Below, piece by piece: positions 8,039 to 16,515 of a stretch of 64,000 nt of DNA. The translations under genes were made by a program, and so were the position numbers. This DNA is from Neomoorella stamsii (GTDB lineage: Bacteria > Bacillota > DSM-521 > Neomoorellales > Neomoorellaceae): assembly GCF_002995805.1 (NCBI RefSeq), contig NZ_PVXL01000046.1, positions 223,514 to 287,513 on the forward strand, in the 5' to 3' direction. The stretch's first letter is position 1. Every line of letters begins with the position of its first letter. The notes beneath the pieces are model-generated. The model was not told where the DNA came from and ran no database searches. It saw only the letters and a list, made by a program, of their open reading frames with translations.

Positions 8039-9010
8039 TTACTTCAGGGATTTCCGCACCGCAGCTTCAATATCTTCTTCCAAAGGTATGGCCAGCTTCT
8101 CCAGGTTGCGGTTATAGGGGATGGGCACATCATGACCAGCCACCCGCTGCGGGGGAGCGTTCAAGTAGTCAAAAGCCTGTTCCATGACCAGGGCGATAAT
8201 CTCGCCGGCCATCCCGTAAGTCCGCGGTGCTTCGTGGACTACTATCAGGCGGCCTGTTTTTTTAACGGATGCCACAATTAACTCCGTATCAAGGGGTCTT
8301 ATAGTCCGCGGGTCGATTACTTCGACGCTTATGCCCTCCCGGGCTAACTTTTCGGCTACAGCAAGGGACCTTTCTACCATCACCCCGGTGGCCACTACCG
8401 TAACATCTTCACCACTACGCTTGATATCGCCTTTACCGATAGGGATAGTATACTCTTGCTCCGGCACTTCGCCTTTTTTAAAATACAGGACGCGGGGTTC
8501 CAGGAAGACCACAGGATTATAATCATTGATAGCCGCTTTAAGCAAGCCTTTTGCATCATAAGGTGTAGAAGGCATAATCACCTTTAAACCCGGGATATGG
8601 GCATAGAGTACCTCCAGGCTCTGGGAGTGCTGGGCCGCCTGCTGGCGCCCGGAACCGCTGGACATGCGGAAGACTACCGGTATAGTTGCCTGGCCGCCAA
8701 ACATGTAGCGGCTCTTGGCGGCGGAATTAATTATCTGGTCCATAGCGATAAAGCTGAAATCAGAAAACATGAATTCGGCTACGGCCTTGGTCCCGGAAAG
8801 GGCGGCTCCATAGGCTGCTCCTGCTATGGCGGACTCAGAAATAGGGGTATCCAGGACCCGGCCGGGAAATTCTTCCATTAACCCCTTGGTGCACGTAAAG
8901 GCACCGCCACGCAATCCTATCTCTTCCCCCAGGATGAACATATTTGGATCTTTGCGCATCTCTTCCCGCAAAGCTTCATTAATGGCTTCGGCCATGGTAA
9001 TCTGTCGCAT
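8039..9010 (-). CDS. acoB: 2-oxoacid/acetoin dehydrogenase E1 beta subunit
   Basis: The 323-residue product aligns end to end with the beta subunits of acetoin and pyruvate dehydrogenases: MAEAINEALREEM, LGEEIGLRGGAF, FPGRVLDTPISESAIAG, FMSSGSGRQQAAQHSQSLE-type substrate loop, and the C-terminal transketolase domain with VIDPRTIRPLD. It pairs with the alpha subunit encoded 25 bases upstream. Together they decarboxylate or cleave a 2-oxoacid or acetoin with thiamine diphosphate and pass the acyl group to the E2 lipoyl arm. The acetoin-type assignment rests on overall resemblance, not on a specificity residue I could check. Confidence 0.88.
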   Translation of the reverse strand: MRQITMAEAINEALREEMRKDPNMFILGEEIGLRGGAFTCTKGLMEEFPGRVLDTPISESAIAGAAYGAALSGTKAVAEFMFSDFSFIAMDQIINSAAKSRYMFGGQATIPVVFRMSSGSGRQQAAQHSQSLEVLYAHIPGLKVIMPSTPYDAKGLLKAAINDYNPVVFLEPRVLYFKKGEVPEQEYTIPIGKGDIKRSGEDVTVVATGVMVERSLAVAEKLAREGISVEVIDPRTIRPLDTELIVASVKKTGRLIVVHEAPRTYGMAGEIIALVMEQAFDYLNAPPQRVAGHDVPIPYNRNLEKLAIPLEEDIEAAVRKSLK

Positions 9011-9035
9011 TATTGTCTACGACCCCTTCCCCCAT

Positions 9036-10013
9036 TTATTTTTCAAAGTAAACGTCTGTGAATAGATCGGCAGGTTCCGGCTCCGGACTGGCCAGGGCAT
9101 AATCCAGGGCTTCAGCAATGGCTTTCCCGGCAGCAGCCTTTAACCCATCAATCTCCTCCTGGCGGCAAAGTTTATTTGCCAGCAGGTATTTTTCCAGGAA
9201 TAAAATCGGGTCCTTTTCCTTCCACCTTTCCAGTTCTCCCGGCGGCCGGTAATTGCAGGGGTCGCCTACATAATGGCCATACCAGCGGTAGGTAACTGCT
9301 TCAATCAGGGTCGGGCCATCACCCTGGCGGGCACGTTCGACTGCTTCCCCTACAGTCTTGTAGACTTCGAAGATATTGTTACCATCAATTGTCACGCCGG
9401 GCATGCCATAACTGCCGGCTCTAACGGATATCTTGTCAATTTTAGTCGAACGAGCGAATGAGGTACTGACCGCATAACCATTATTTTCGCAGATAAAGAC
9501 TACCGGCAGACTGTACAAGGCAGCCATATTCAAGGATTCATGAAAACTCCCGGTATTGGCGGCACCATCACCGAAGAAATTTACGCATACGTTTTTCTGT
9601 CCCCGGATCTTAAACGAGAGGGCCGAACCGACGGCAATGCCGCAGCCTGCGCCGACTATACCCTGCGCCCCCAGGACGCCCACAGACATATCGACGATAT
9701 GCTGGGAACCGCCTTTACCCTTGCAGAGGCCATTCTTGCGAGCCAGGAGCTCGGCCATCATACCTTTCAAGTCGGCCCCTTTGGCAATACAATGACCGTG
9801 ACCACGGTGGCTGGTGACAATGGTATCCTCCCGCTTTAAATTAGCGCAGGCACCGACGGCAATTGCTTCTTCACCAACGCTGACATGCATACCACCGTAA
9901 GCCAGGTTTTTCTGGTATAAATCAAGCAAATTCTCCTCAAAATTACGGATAATCCACATGTCATAATACATTTTTGTTAGTTGCTCTTTTGACAAAGATG
10001 TTGTCGCGTCCAC
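9036..10013 (-). CDS. acoA: 2-oxoacid/acetoin dehydrogenase E1 alpha subunit
   Basis: The product has 325 residues. The thiamine diphosphate motif GDGAANTGSFHESLNMAALY begins near residue 170 and ends in the typical ENNGYAVST. The substrate-region SHRGHGHCIAKGAD and GKGGSQHI are as in acetoin dehydrogenase alpha. The start is GTG at 10013 with GAGGGGG seven bases before it. It lies 25 bases after an iron alcohol dehydrogenase. If the complex makes acetaldehyde plus acetyl-CoA from acetoin, that alcohol dehydrogenase could remove the aldehyde; this pairing is inference. It could equally process another 2-oxoacid formed in the sugar-acid route. Confidence 0.88.
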   Translation of the reverse strand: MDATTSLSKEQLTKMYYDMWIIRNFEENLLDLYQKNLAYGGMHVSVGEEAIAVGACANLKREDTIVTSHRGHGHCIAKGADLKGMMAELLARKNGLCKGKGGSQHIVDMSVGVLGAQGIVGAGCGIAVGSALSFKIRGQKNVCVNFFGDGAANTGSFHESLNMAALYSLPVVFICENNGYAVSTSFARSTKIDKISVRAGSYGMPGVTIDGNNIFEVYKTVGEAVERARQGDGPTLIEAVTYRWYGHYVGDPCNYRPPGELERWKEKDPILFLEKYLLANKLCRQEEIDGLKAAAGKAIAEALDYALASPEPEPADLFTDVYFEK

Positions 10014-10037
10014 TTTTATGCCCCCTCAAAAAATGAA

Positions 10038-11231
10038 TTAAAACGCCGCCTTCAGTATTTCAATCAGATTCGCTTCGGTCACTCGCCGCGGGTTACCCCT
10101 GACCAACCGCTCGATCTTTATGGTTTCCGCGGCAATAGCAGGTAGCTCTTCCTCTTTTATACCTATTTCCCGCAGGCGGGTGGCGATGCCGATATCTTCC
10201 TGTAACTTCTTTATAGCTGCCACACCCCTGCCGGCCGCTTCTATTGCAGAGAGGCCGGCTACGCTTTCCCCGAAAAGTTCAGCAATGCGCTTCAGTTTAA
10301 GCGGGCAGGCCGTTGAATTAAAACTCACCACATACGGCAACATCAAGCCAATCAAACAACCATGGGAAGCGTGAGTGCGTTTTGCCAGGGGGAAACTAAA
10401 TGCGTGAACCAGGCCCAGGCCTGAATTGCCAAAGGCCATCCCGGCGATTAAACTTGCTAAAGACATGTTGTATCTAGCTTCTTCATTTTGCCCCTGGAAA
10501 ACTGCCAGGCGCAGGTTACCGGCTATCAGGCCGATTGCTTTTTCTGCCAGGACCTCGGTTAATTCGGTCGAACCGCCGAAGATATAATCTTTGTCCGGGG
10601 GCAGGTATTTACTAGATACAGCTATATAAGACTCCACGGCATGGCCAAGGGCATCTATGCCGGTTTCCGCTGTTACCCGCGGGGGCATGCTTAAGGTCAA
10701 TAAGGGATCAACTATGGCCACCCAGGGGCGGATATTATTGTCAGTTATACCACCTTTCAAGCCCCTTTCTTCGTCTTCCAGGACCGACACCGGGGTAACC
10801 TCTGAACCTGTCCCGGCTGTAGTTGGAATGGCGATAATAGGAATGGTCCGGCCCGGCACCTTGTTTTCGTCAAAGTAATCAGCCGGGTTGCCGCCAAAGG
10901 TAGCCAGGATAGCGGCGGCTTTGGCAACGTCTATGGAACTGCCGCCACCCAGGCCGATGGTTGCGTCACAGCCTTGCTCTTTCAAAACGGCAGCCGCGGC
11001 TATAGCTGTCGCCGTTGTTGGTTCCGGTATACCGTTATCCCAAAAAACATAATCAAACCCTGCCAGTACCTCTTTTATCCTTAACCCTATTCTTGAGCCG
11101 CCGATATTTTTATCCGTAACAATAAAAGGCTTGTTGACTTTTAATTTCTTTAAACACGACGGCAACTCGGTCAAAGTATCTGGTCCAAAAATAACCTGCC
11201 CGGCAATAGAATACTTCCACACATTACGCAT
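10038..11231 (-). CDS. Iron-containing alcohol dehydrogenase
   Basis: The product has 397 residues from the ATG at 11231, preceded by GGGGGTT. It has the group III Fe-ADH features: GGGSSIDVAKAAA (NAD-binding loop near residue 97), TTAGTGSEVTPVSVL, and metal-binding His residues in GIDALGHAVESYI and HASHGCLIGLMLPYV. Members reduce aldehydes or oxidise short alcohols, diols or hydroxyacids. It sits between a URO-D-family gene and acoA in the sigma-54 operon. Candidate jobs are oxidising the imported substrate or re-oxidising NADH by reducing an aldehyde product. The longer frame to 11327 lacks a suitable start. Confidence 0.88.
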   Translation of the reverse strand: MRNVWKYSIAGQVIFGPDTLTELPSCLKKLKVNKPFIVTDKNIGGSRIGLRIKEVLAGFDYVFWDNGIPEPTTATAIAAAAVLKEQGCDATIGLGGGSSIDVAKAAAILATFGGNPADYFDENKVPGRTIPIIAIPTTAGTGSEVTPVSVLEDEERGLKGGITDNNIRPWVAIVDPLLTLSMPPRVTAETGIDALGHAVESYIAVSSKYLPPDKDYIFGGSTELTEVLAEKAIGLIAGNLRLAVFQGQNEEARYNMSLASLIAGMAFGNSGLGLVHAFSFPLAKRTHASHGCLIGLMLPYVVSFNSTACPLKLKRIAELFGESVAGLSAIEAAGRGVAAIKKLQEDIGIATRLREIGIKEEELPAIAAETIKIERLVRGNPRRVTEANLIEILKAAF

Positions 11232-11284
11232 AATACTGCAACCCCCAATGTAATTTTTATATTTATCGCCGCAGGCGATAAAAG

Positions 11285-12418
11285 CTAGATTATGTTCTGA
11301 TAAACTTTCCTGGCTGTTTGTAACCACAAGAGTACCTTCTCCAGGGTATCATGGTCTCCCTCGTAGAGAGCGTCAGCCCAAATTTCCAGTTTCCTCCCGG
11401 GTGCAGCTTCTAATATGGCTTTTATTTTTTCAGCCATTATTTCCTGTGGAGCGATCAACACATCATTTACCGGGTGCATGCAACACTGAAACTTTGTTTC
11501 AGGGTTAAAAATATTGTGAGCTTCTGCTATATCAGTAGCACTGCTGATATGCATTAGCCGGGGTTTCAGTTCTTTAAGCCGCCGGAGGAAGGGGGTCAAG
11601 TTGCCGCAGCTGTGATAATACCTTGTGCCCCCATAAAAATCATTAAGGTCCTTTTCATAGGGGTAAATAAAATTCTCATATATATCCAGGGAAAATAGAT
11701 TCCCATCGACTTCATCGTTAAAAAGTTCAGAGTTGGCCACATTACGGTAAACAACATATTGCCATTCATAAGCCGTATCTTTTATATCAATGCCTAAAAA
11801 ACGGCAGCGAGCTTTCTCCCATTCTTTACGGCTGTGGGTTATAAAAGCCAACAGGTCATGAACAAAAGCCGGATCATCAATTAAATCTAAATAAAGATTG
11901 GTAAAACCGCGGAGCATGCAGGCCACACTCCAGGGGCCCCGTGCCCAGCCCGGAAATCTGATTTCCACCTGGCCCCCCGTTAATTTTTGCATTTCTTCGT
12001 AATCCCTGTGGATCCGAGGCATTAAACCGCTGTGATAGAAATCAGGTATTTTCAGGCGGCTTAAATCAGAGCGATTTGCAAGCCCAGGGTCCCCGTACCA
12101 GGGATCGGATTCCGCCATAAATACGGGCTGCATACCAAACAGTGAAGGCTCTAATGCTACGCCATAATCAATACCGATAATTGGTTCGATGATAGTATCA
12201 TCAGGTATTTCGTCATGCCAGAAAAGTTTCCATTTTATCTGGCTTTCCAAAGCAACTTTCGGATCGTTGAAGTAATCTAGAAGATTAAACCCCAGCAGGC
12301 GCCCCCAGACGCTGCGCCCCAGGCCGACATGGAAAGTAACAGGTGCTTGAGCAATTCGTAACCGTTCATTGCGTGAAGAATTTCTTAAGCCAATAAACTT
12401 ATCAATGAAGGTTTGCAT
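11285..12418 (-). CDS. URO-D-family protein (methyltransferase-like), copy 2
   Basis: The product has 377 residues and is paralogous to the product of 5629-6807. Shared landmarks are the PDFYHSGLMPR segment, ARGPWSVACMLRG, FNDEVDGN and YYHSCGNLTPFL with the zinc-type His-x-Cys pair. The C-terminal half ends in a short helical tail. The two copies probably act on related substrates or form a hetero-oligomer (inference). It lies between the TRAP large permease and the alcohol dehydrogenase. An unusual Tyr/Trp-rich insertion near residues 178-186 (AYEWQYVVY) is absent from copy 1. Function is unproven; URO-D-type methyl transfer to a corrinoid is the most informative family precedent. Confidence 0.75.
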   Translation of the reverse strand: MQTFIDKFIGLRNSSRNERLRIAQAPVTFHVGLGRSVWGRLLGFNLLDYFNDPKVALESQIKWKLFWHDEIPDDTIIEPIIGIDYGVALEPSLFGMQPVFMAESDPWYGDPGLANRSDLSRLKIPDFYHSGLMPRIHRDYEEMQKLTGGQVEIRFPGWARGPWSVACMLRGFTNLYLDLIDDPAFVHDLLAFITHSRKEWEKARCRFLGIDIKDTAYEWQYVVYRNVANSELFNDEVDGNLFSLDIYENFIYPYEKDLNDFYGGTRYYHSCGNLTPFLRRLKELKPRLMHISSATDIAEAHNIFNPETKFQCCMHPVNDVLIAPQEIMAEKIKAILEAAPGRKLEIWADALYEGDHDTLEKVLLWLQTARKVYQNII

Positions 12419-12432
12419 TTTAAGCCTCCTTT

Positions 12433-13710
12433 TTATTTAACAAAAGCCAGGCCGGGCAACCATTTTGCCAGGGCTGGAAAATATGCTGTTAATAAGATTA
12501 CTCCCCAGGGCACAAGGGCGAAGGGCAATAAATATCTGAGCGTTTCTCTCATAGTAGTTCTGGCAATAGCCGAAGTGATAAAAAGTTGTACACCCACAGG
12601 TGGTGTAATACCTCCTAAAACCAGGCACATGGCAATTATGGTCGCAAAATGAATGGGATCATAAGCAAATTGATTCCCTATGGAAAAAAGAACAGGTATC
12701 AAAATGATGGCTGCCGCGATGGTTTCCACAAAACACCCGACTACAAACAAGAAGGCAATAATTAATAACATTACAATGTCAGGATTATTTGATAAAGAGA
12801 GGAGCCAGCTAGTAGCTATTTCCGGAAACTGTTCGTTGGCCAAAATCCAGCCGAAGATAGCTGCACCGGCCACAATAATCATTACCATACTGGTAGTCAT
12901 GGCTGCCTTCATAAAAATGCGAGGTATATCTTTTAAAGAATACTCGCGGTAAATAAAGTAACCTACTACAAACGAATATACTGCCACAATAACTCCGGCT
13001 TCGGTTGCCGTAAATACGCCCCCTAAAATACCGCCCACGACGATAATTGGAGCAATAAGGGCCCAGATGGCCTCAATAAAACTTTGACCCAGTTCTCTCC
13101 ACTCAAATTTGCCGGTTGCAATAATATTTAATTTTTTAGCCTGCCAGTAGTTAACTACCATTAAACCCAGGGCAATTAATATACCAGGAATAGCCCCCGC
13201 CAAAAACAGCTTGCCAATTGATAATCCCGTAATTGAGCCATAAATGATCATAATTAAACTCGGAGGAATAATTGGTCCTAAAGAGCCAGCACAGGCCTGC
13301 AAGCTGGCAACATAACCCTTGGGATAACCTGCCTTCACCATTGACGGGATAAGAATTGAACCGATGGCCGCCGTATCCGCCGAAGCCGACCCGGAAATCC
13401 CGGCGAAAATTGTACTAGCCACCACACAGGACATACCCAGGCCACCGCGGATAAAACCTACCAGCGCCTGGGCGAAGCGGACCAACCGGCGTGAGATACC
13501 ACCGCTATCCATTAATTCACCAGCTAACATAAAAAAGGGTATAGCCATTAAAGAGAAGGAATCTATGGAAGTAATCATTCGTTGTACTGTAATTGAAATT
13601 GGAACTGAAGAAAACATTAAAGCTATCACCGAGGAAATTGCCATGCTAAAAGCAATAGGAACCCCTAAAATTAATAAGACAAGAAAACTTATAAATAAGG
13701 CAGTTAACAT
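12433..13710 (-). CDS. dctM: TRAP transporter large permease (DctM)
   Basis: The product has 425 residues, the standard size. It is strongly hydrophobic with about a dozen predicted membrane segments. The family signatures are IPFFMLAGELMDSGGISRRL near residue 57 and ACAGSLGPIIPPSLIMIIYG near 140. It forms the ion-coupled channel that imports a carboxylate delivered by the DctP binding protein. It directly follows dctQ, with a 3-base gap. The C-terminal part ends in a hydrophobic hairpin as usual. The substrate is probably a C4-type hydroxyacid such as a tetronate, judging by the kinase and PdxA2-like genes upstream (inference). Confidence 0.92.
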   Translation of the reverse strand: MLTALFISFLVLLILGVPIAFSMAISSVIALMFSSVPISITVQRMITSIDSFSLMAIPFFMLAGELMDSGGISRRLVRFAQALVGFIRGGLGMSCVVASTIFAGISGSASADTAAIGSILIPSMVKAGYPKGYVASLQACAGSLGPIIPPSLIMIIYGSITGLSIGKLFLAGAIPGILIALGLMVVNYWQAKKLNIIATGKFEWRELGQSFIEAIWALIAPIIVVGGILGGVFTATEAGVIVAVYSFVVGYFIYREYSLKDIPRIFMKAAMTTSMVMIIVAGAAIFGWILANEQFPEIATSWLLSLSNNPDIVMLLIIAFLFVVGCFVETIAAAIILIPVLFSIGNQFAYDPIHFATIIAMCLVLGGITPPVGVQLFITSAIARTTMRETLRYLLPFALVPWGVILLTAYFPALAKWLPGLAFVK

Positions 13711-13713
13711 ATA

Positions 13714-14199
13714 TTAATCAACCTGCCCTTCAGTACTGGCGGTTTCATTTTTATACCAGATTCGATAGATATCCAATAGGCTATAGATACCCATAAGAGC
13801 TGCACCCACGGGCACTGAAGCGTATATATAAGCCATCGGGATGCCTAAAGCCGAAGAATATTGCATCCATAAAGTCGGTAAAATAGCCAGCCCTTCCCGG
13901 AGAAGGATTAGCATTAAACCTATAATTAAAACATCATTTATAGTTAAGATAACTTTTTTAGGAAGGCCTTTAAAATTACTAATTAAAAGATCAACACCAA
14001 TATGGGTCCGCTTTTGTATGCATAGAGCCGAACCCAGAAAGACCAGCCAGATAAACATATACCGGCTTATCTCTTCAGCCCAAGTTAAGGAGTTATTGAG
14101 AACGTAGCGAAAGAATACCTGCAGGAACGAAATTGATACAAAAGATACAAATAAAAGAAACTGGATAGTATCAATAATGGAGGTGATCTTTTTTAGCAT
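13714..14199 (-). CDS. dctQ: TRAP transporter small permease (DctQ)
   Basis: The product has 161 residues with four predicted membrane segments. The conserved TWAEEISRYMFIWLVFLGSA (near residue 37) is the hallmark of the small TRAP subunit. It partners DctM, encoded immediately downstream. It is separated from dctP by a strong hairpin, which probably sets the binding protein's higher expression. Confidence 0.92.
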   Translation of the reverse strand: MLKKITSIIDTIQFLLFVSFVSISFLQVFFRYVLNNSLTWAEEISRYMFIWLVFLGSALCIQKRTHIGVDLLISNFKGLPKKVILTINDVLIIGLMLILLREGLAILPTLWMQYSSALGIPMAYIYASVPVGAALMGIYSLLDIYRIWYKNETASTEGQVD

Positions 14200-14217
14200 T
14201 AGATTTCTCCTCTCACT

Positions 14218-14245
14218 GGAAGGGGAGCTTTTCGGCTCCCCTTCC
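14218..14245 (-). promoter_or_regulatory. Intercistronic hairpin between dctP and dctQ
   Basis: GGAAGGGGAGC (14218-14228) pairs perfectly with GCTCCCCTTCC (14235-14245) across six bases, with no T-run after it on the minus strand. It lies 20 bases beyond the dctP stop. Such hairpins commonly protect the 3' end of binding-protein messages, giving more binding protein than permease. Partial termination is the alternative. Confidence 0.7.
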
Positions 14246-14264
14246 CATCAATTCTCAAAATAGT

Positions 14265-15308
14265 TTATTTCCCGGCTTCAACGATCTTTTGGATAAGATC
14301 ATTGGCTCCCACCTTATCGCCATATTCTTTCCACAGGGGTTGGACGGCCTTTTGAAATTCATCTTTATTTACTTCAATAACTTTCATGCCCTTTTCTACT
14401 AATTTTTGACCATATTGGCTATCAAGTTCCTCGGCCAATTTGCGGCCATAAGCGCTTGCTTCTTTAGCTGCGTCGGCAATTATCTTTTGTTCCTCAGGTG
14501 ATAACTTTTGCCATGTCTTTTCACTGATGTTTATAGAAAGAACAGTATACAGGTGTCCCGTTTTAACTATATACTTCGTTACTTCATACATTTTATTAGT
14601 GAAGGTTGCTTCATTAGGTTGTTCAAAACCTTCCACTACTTTAGTCTGTAAAGAAGTATATACCTCCCCCCACGGTATTACCGTCGGATTAGCGCCCAGA
14701 AGCTGGAAAGTCTTCACGTAAACCGGGGCCTCGGGTACCCTAATTTTCATGCCCTTTAAATCTTGTAAATTACGGATTTCCTTGTTCACAAAAAGGTTCC
14801 GGAACCCTGAATCCATCCAGCCGAGGGAGCGAATACCTTTGCTTAACAGGCCTTGTTGTAGCGTTTTTCCGACTTCACCGTCTTCAACATTGCGGACATG
14901 CTCATAGCTTTTCCATAAATAAGGCAAGTCACAAATTCCCCATTTAGGGTCAAAATTAGATAATAACCCGGCATCATTAATACTCATATCAATGGTCCCC
15001 AATTGCATGCCCTCCACCAGGGCGCGTTGATCACCAATGGTACCATTGGGAAAAACTTTAATCTCTATTTTCCCGTTAGATTTCTGGGCTACTAACTCCG
15101 CTAATTTTTGGCCCGTCTTCGTTACGGAATGTTCATCGGGTAGATGAGTACCCAGGCGCAATACCTTCTTTTCTGTCGTACCAGAGTTAGTTTGCTGGGT
15201 TTTGTTTTCAGCTGTTTGTTTCTCTGGTGTCTTGCCACCTGTACCGCAACCAGCAACTAAAAAGATCAAGCTTGCCATTAATAACCCGGCCCAAAACTTT
15301 TTTGTCAT
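14265..15308 (-). CDS. dctP: TRAP substrate-binding lipoprotein (DctP)
   Basis: The product has 347 residues from the ATG at 15308, which has a perfect AGGAGG nine bases upstream. The signal peptide ends in a lipobox, LVAGC (about residues 16-20), followed by a Thr/Lys/Gln-rich linker. The mature part is a DctP-family solute receptor: LRLGTHLPDEHSVTKTGQKL, the Arg-bearing LKGMKIRVPEAP and WGEVYTSLQTKVVEGFEQP. The conserved Arg in KIRVPE normally binds the ligand's carboxylate. It supplies substrate to DctQM encoded downstream. A strong intercistronic hairpin follows the gene. The ligand is likely the hydroxyacid consumed by the operon. Confidence 0.92.
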   Translation of the reverse strand: MTKKFWAGLLMASLIFLVAGCGTGGKTPEKQTAENKTQQTNSGTTEKKVLRLGTHLPDEHSVTKTGQKLAELVAQKSNGKIEIKVFPNGTIGDQRALVEGMQLGTIDMSINDAGLLSNFDPKWGICDLPYLWKSYEHVRNVEDGEVGKTLQQGLLSKGIRSLGWMDSGFRNLFVNKEIRNLQDLKGMKIRVPEAPVYVKTFQLLGANPTVIPWGEVYTSLQTKVVEGFEQPNEATFTNKMYEVTKYIVKTGHLYTVLSINISEKTWQKLSPEEQKIIADAAKEASAYGRKLAEELDSQYGQKLVEKGMKVIEVNKDEFQKAVQPLWKEYGDKVGANDLIQKIVEAGK

Positions 15309-15416
15309 AACTTTCAACCTCCTATCCCATATTTTTAAAGCTCTCAACCATTTTTGCAACCTCGCTTACTCTTTTTATATTCACATAATATATTTGCCCC
15401 GAACTTTATTCACCTC

Positions 15417-16481
15417 CTATATCCTGTCATCCCTTGCATGGATTTCATTTGCCACATTAATGATTATTTTTATCCTTTCAAGACCAGTTTCCGGTGCCAT
15501 ACCTCCAGCGGTAGAAAGCCATAAACCTCCTCCCTGACCAGCAGTTTTAATCATAGTTTTACATCGATGGCGTAATTCTTCTTCCGATGCCTGGAGCAGG
15601 TCAACTATGGGGTGCAAATTGCCCATGACACACTTTTTTAATCTAGTTTTGCTTTGCGAGAGATCATGTTTGGGGCCGATATGACAAACATTACAGGGTA
15701 GCTCAGAGATTAAATCAAGCAAATGGGGGTAATTATTCTCGTTATGGTATAACCTGATCTCTGCTTCTTTTACGAATTCAAAGACCTCGTAGAGATAGGG
15801 ATGGACAAATTGGGCATATATCTGGTAATTAAGCATGCCGGGCAGGTGATCCCATACATAGATGCGCCGGGGTGGGCCTACGATTTCAATTTGAGCCCGG
15901 AGATATGCTTTAATAAAATCTGTTACTTTACGCAATAACTCATGGATTAATTCCGGAAAATCATAAATCCCGTAAAAAAATTTTTCATAACCGAGCATCA
16001 GGGCTGCTATTTCACCGGGACCCCCGCAGAAGAGATGGCCGTCCATAAAGCCGTACTTTTTTCGCAGTTTATCAGGAAGATGCTGTTGAAAATATTTAAG
16101 GTATTCCAGATTTTTAGCTGTAAACTCGGCTTTCCTGGGATCGGGAGGTTGAAAACGGGCTATCTCCTTTACATCACGCAAAACCGGCTCGTGCAAATAT
16201 GGTGGCGCATCTTTGGAAAAAACTATCCTGGCACCCATTCCTCCCAATTCTGCCACAGCACCAAAATCCGGCCAGATGCCGGGAAAAGTAAAAACGTCAG
16301 CTATTTGTTCATAAAACCATATTTGAGCATCTAACATCGTTGCAGCATCTGCGTAATACTCTTCATCCGGGACACCTGCTAAACGAGCATAAATGGCTCC
16401 CACTAGCGGTAATACTACAGGGACATGGTCAACTTCTTCAAATCTTACCGCTCGTAATGCTTTTTCATAAGCGCCCATCAT
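15417..16481 (-). CDS. URO-D-family protein, divergent copy 3
   Basis: The product has 354 residues. It begins with AYEKALRAVRFEEVDHVPVV, the standard N-terminus of URO-D/MtaA-type methyltransferases. It differs from copies 1 and 2: the metal-site region reads LYHNENNYPHLLDL instead of a HSCGN motif, and Cys residues occur later (LPCNVCHIGP), so the zinc site is altered or shifted. VMGNLHPIVDLLQASEEEL and GGLWLSTAGGMAPETG fit the family's C-terminal lobe. It lies between pdxA-like and dctP in the sigma-54 operon. Start 16481 or the next codon (tandem ATG) is possible. Enzymatic role is unknown. Confidence 0.72.
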   Translation of the reverse strand: MMGAYEKALRAVRFEEVDHVPVVLPLVGAIYARLAGVPDEEYYADAATMLDAQIWFYEQIADVFTFPGIWPDFGAVAELGGMGARIVFSKDAPPYLHEPVLRDVKEIARFQPPDPRKAEFTAKNLEYLKYFQQHLPDKLRKKYGFMDGHLFCGGPGEIAALMLGYEKFFYGIYDFPELIHELLRKVTDFIKAYLRAQIEIVGPPRRIYVWDHLPGMLNYQIYAQFVHPYLYEVFEFVKEAEIRLYHNENNYPHLLDLISELPCNVCHIGPKHDLSQSKTRLKKCVMGNLHPIVDLLQASEEELRHRCKTMIKTAGQGGGLWLSTAGGMAPETGLERIKIIINVANEIHARDDRI

Positions 16482-16515
16482 TTCACCTTTTTTCTACGCT
16501 GAAATTAATTTATTT

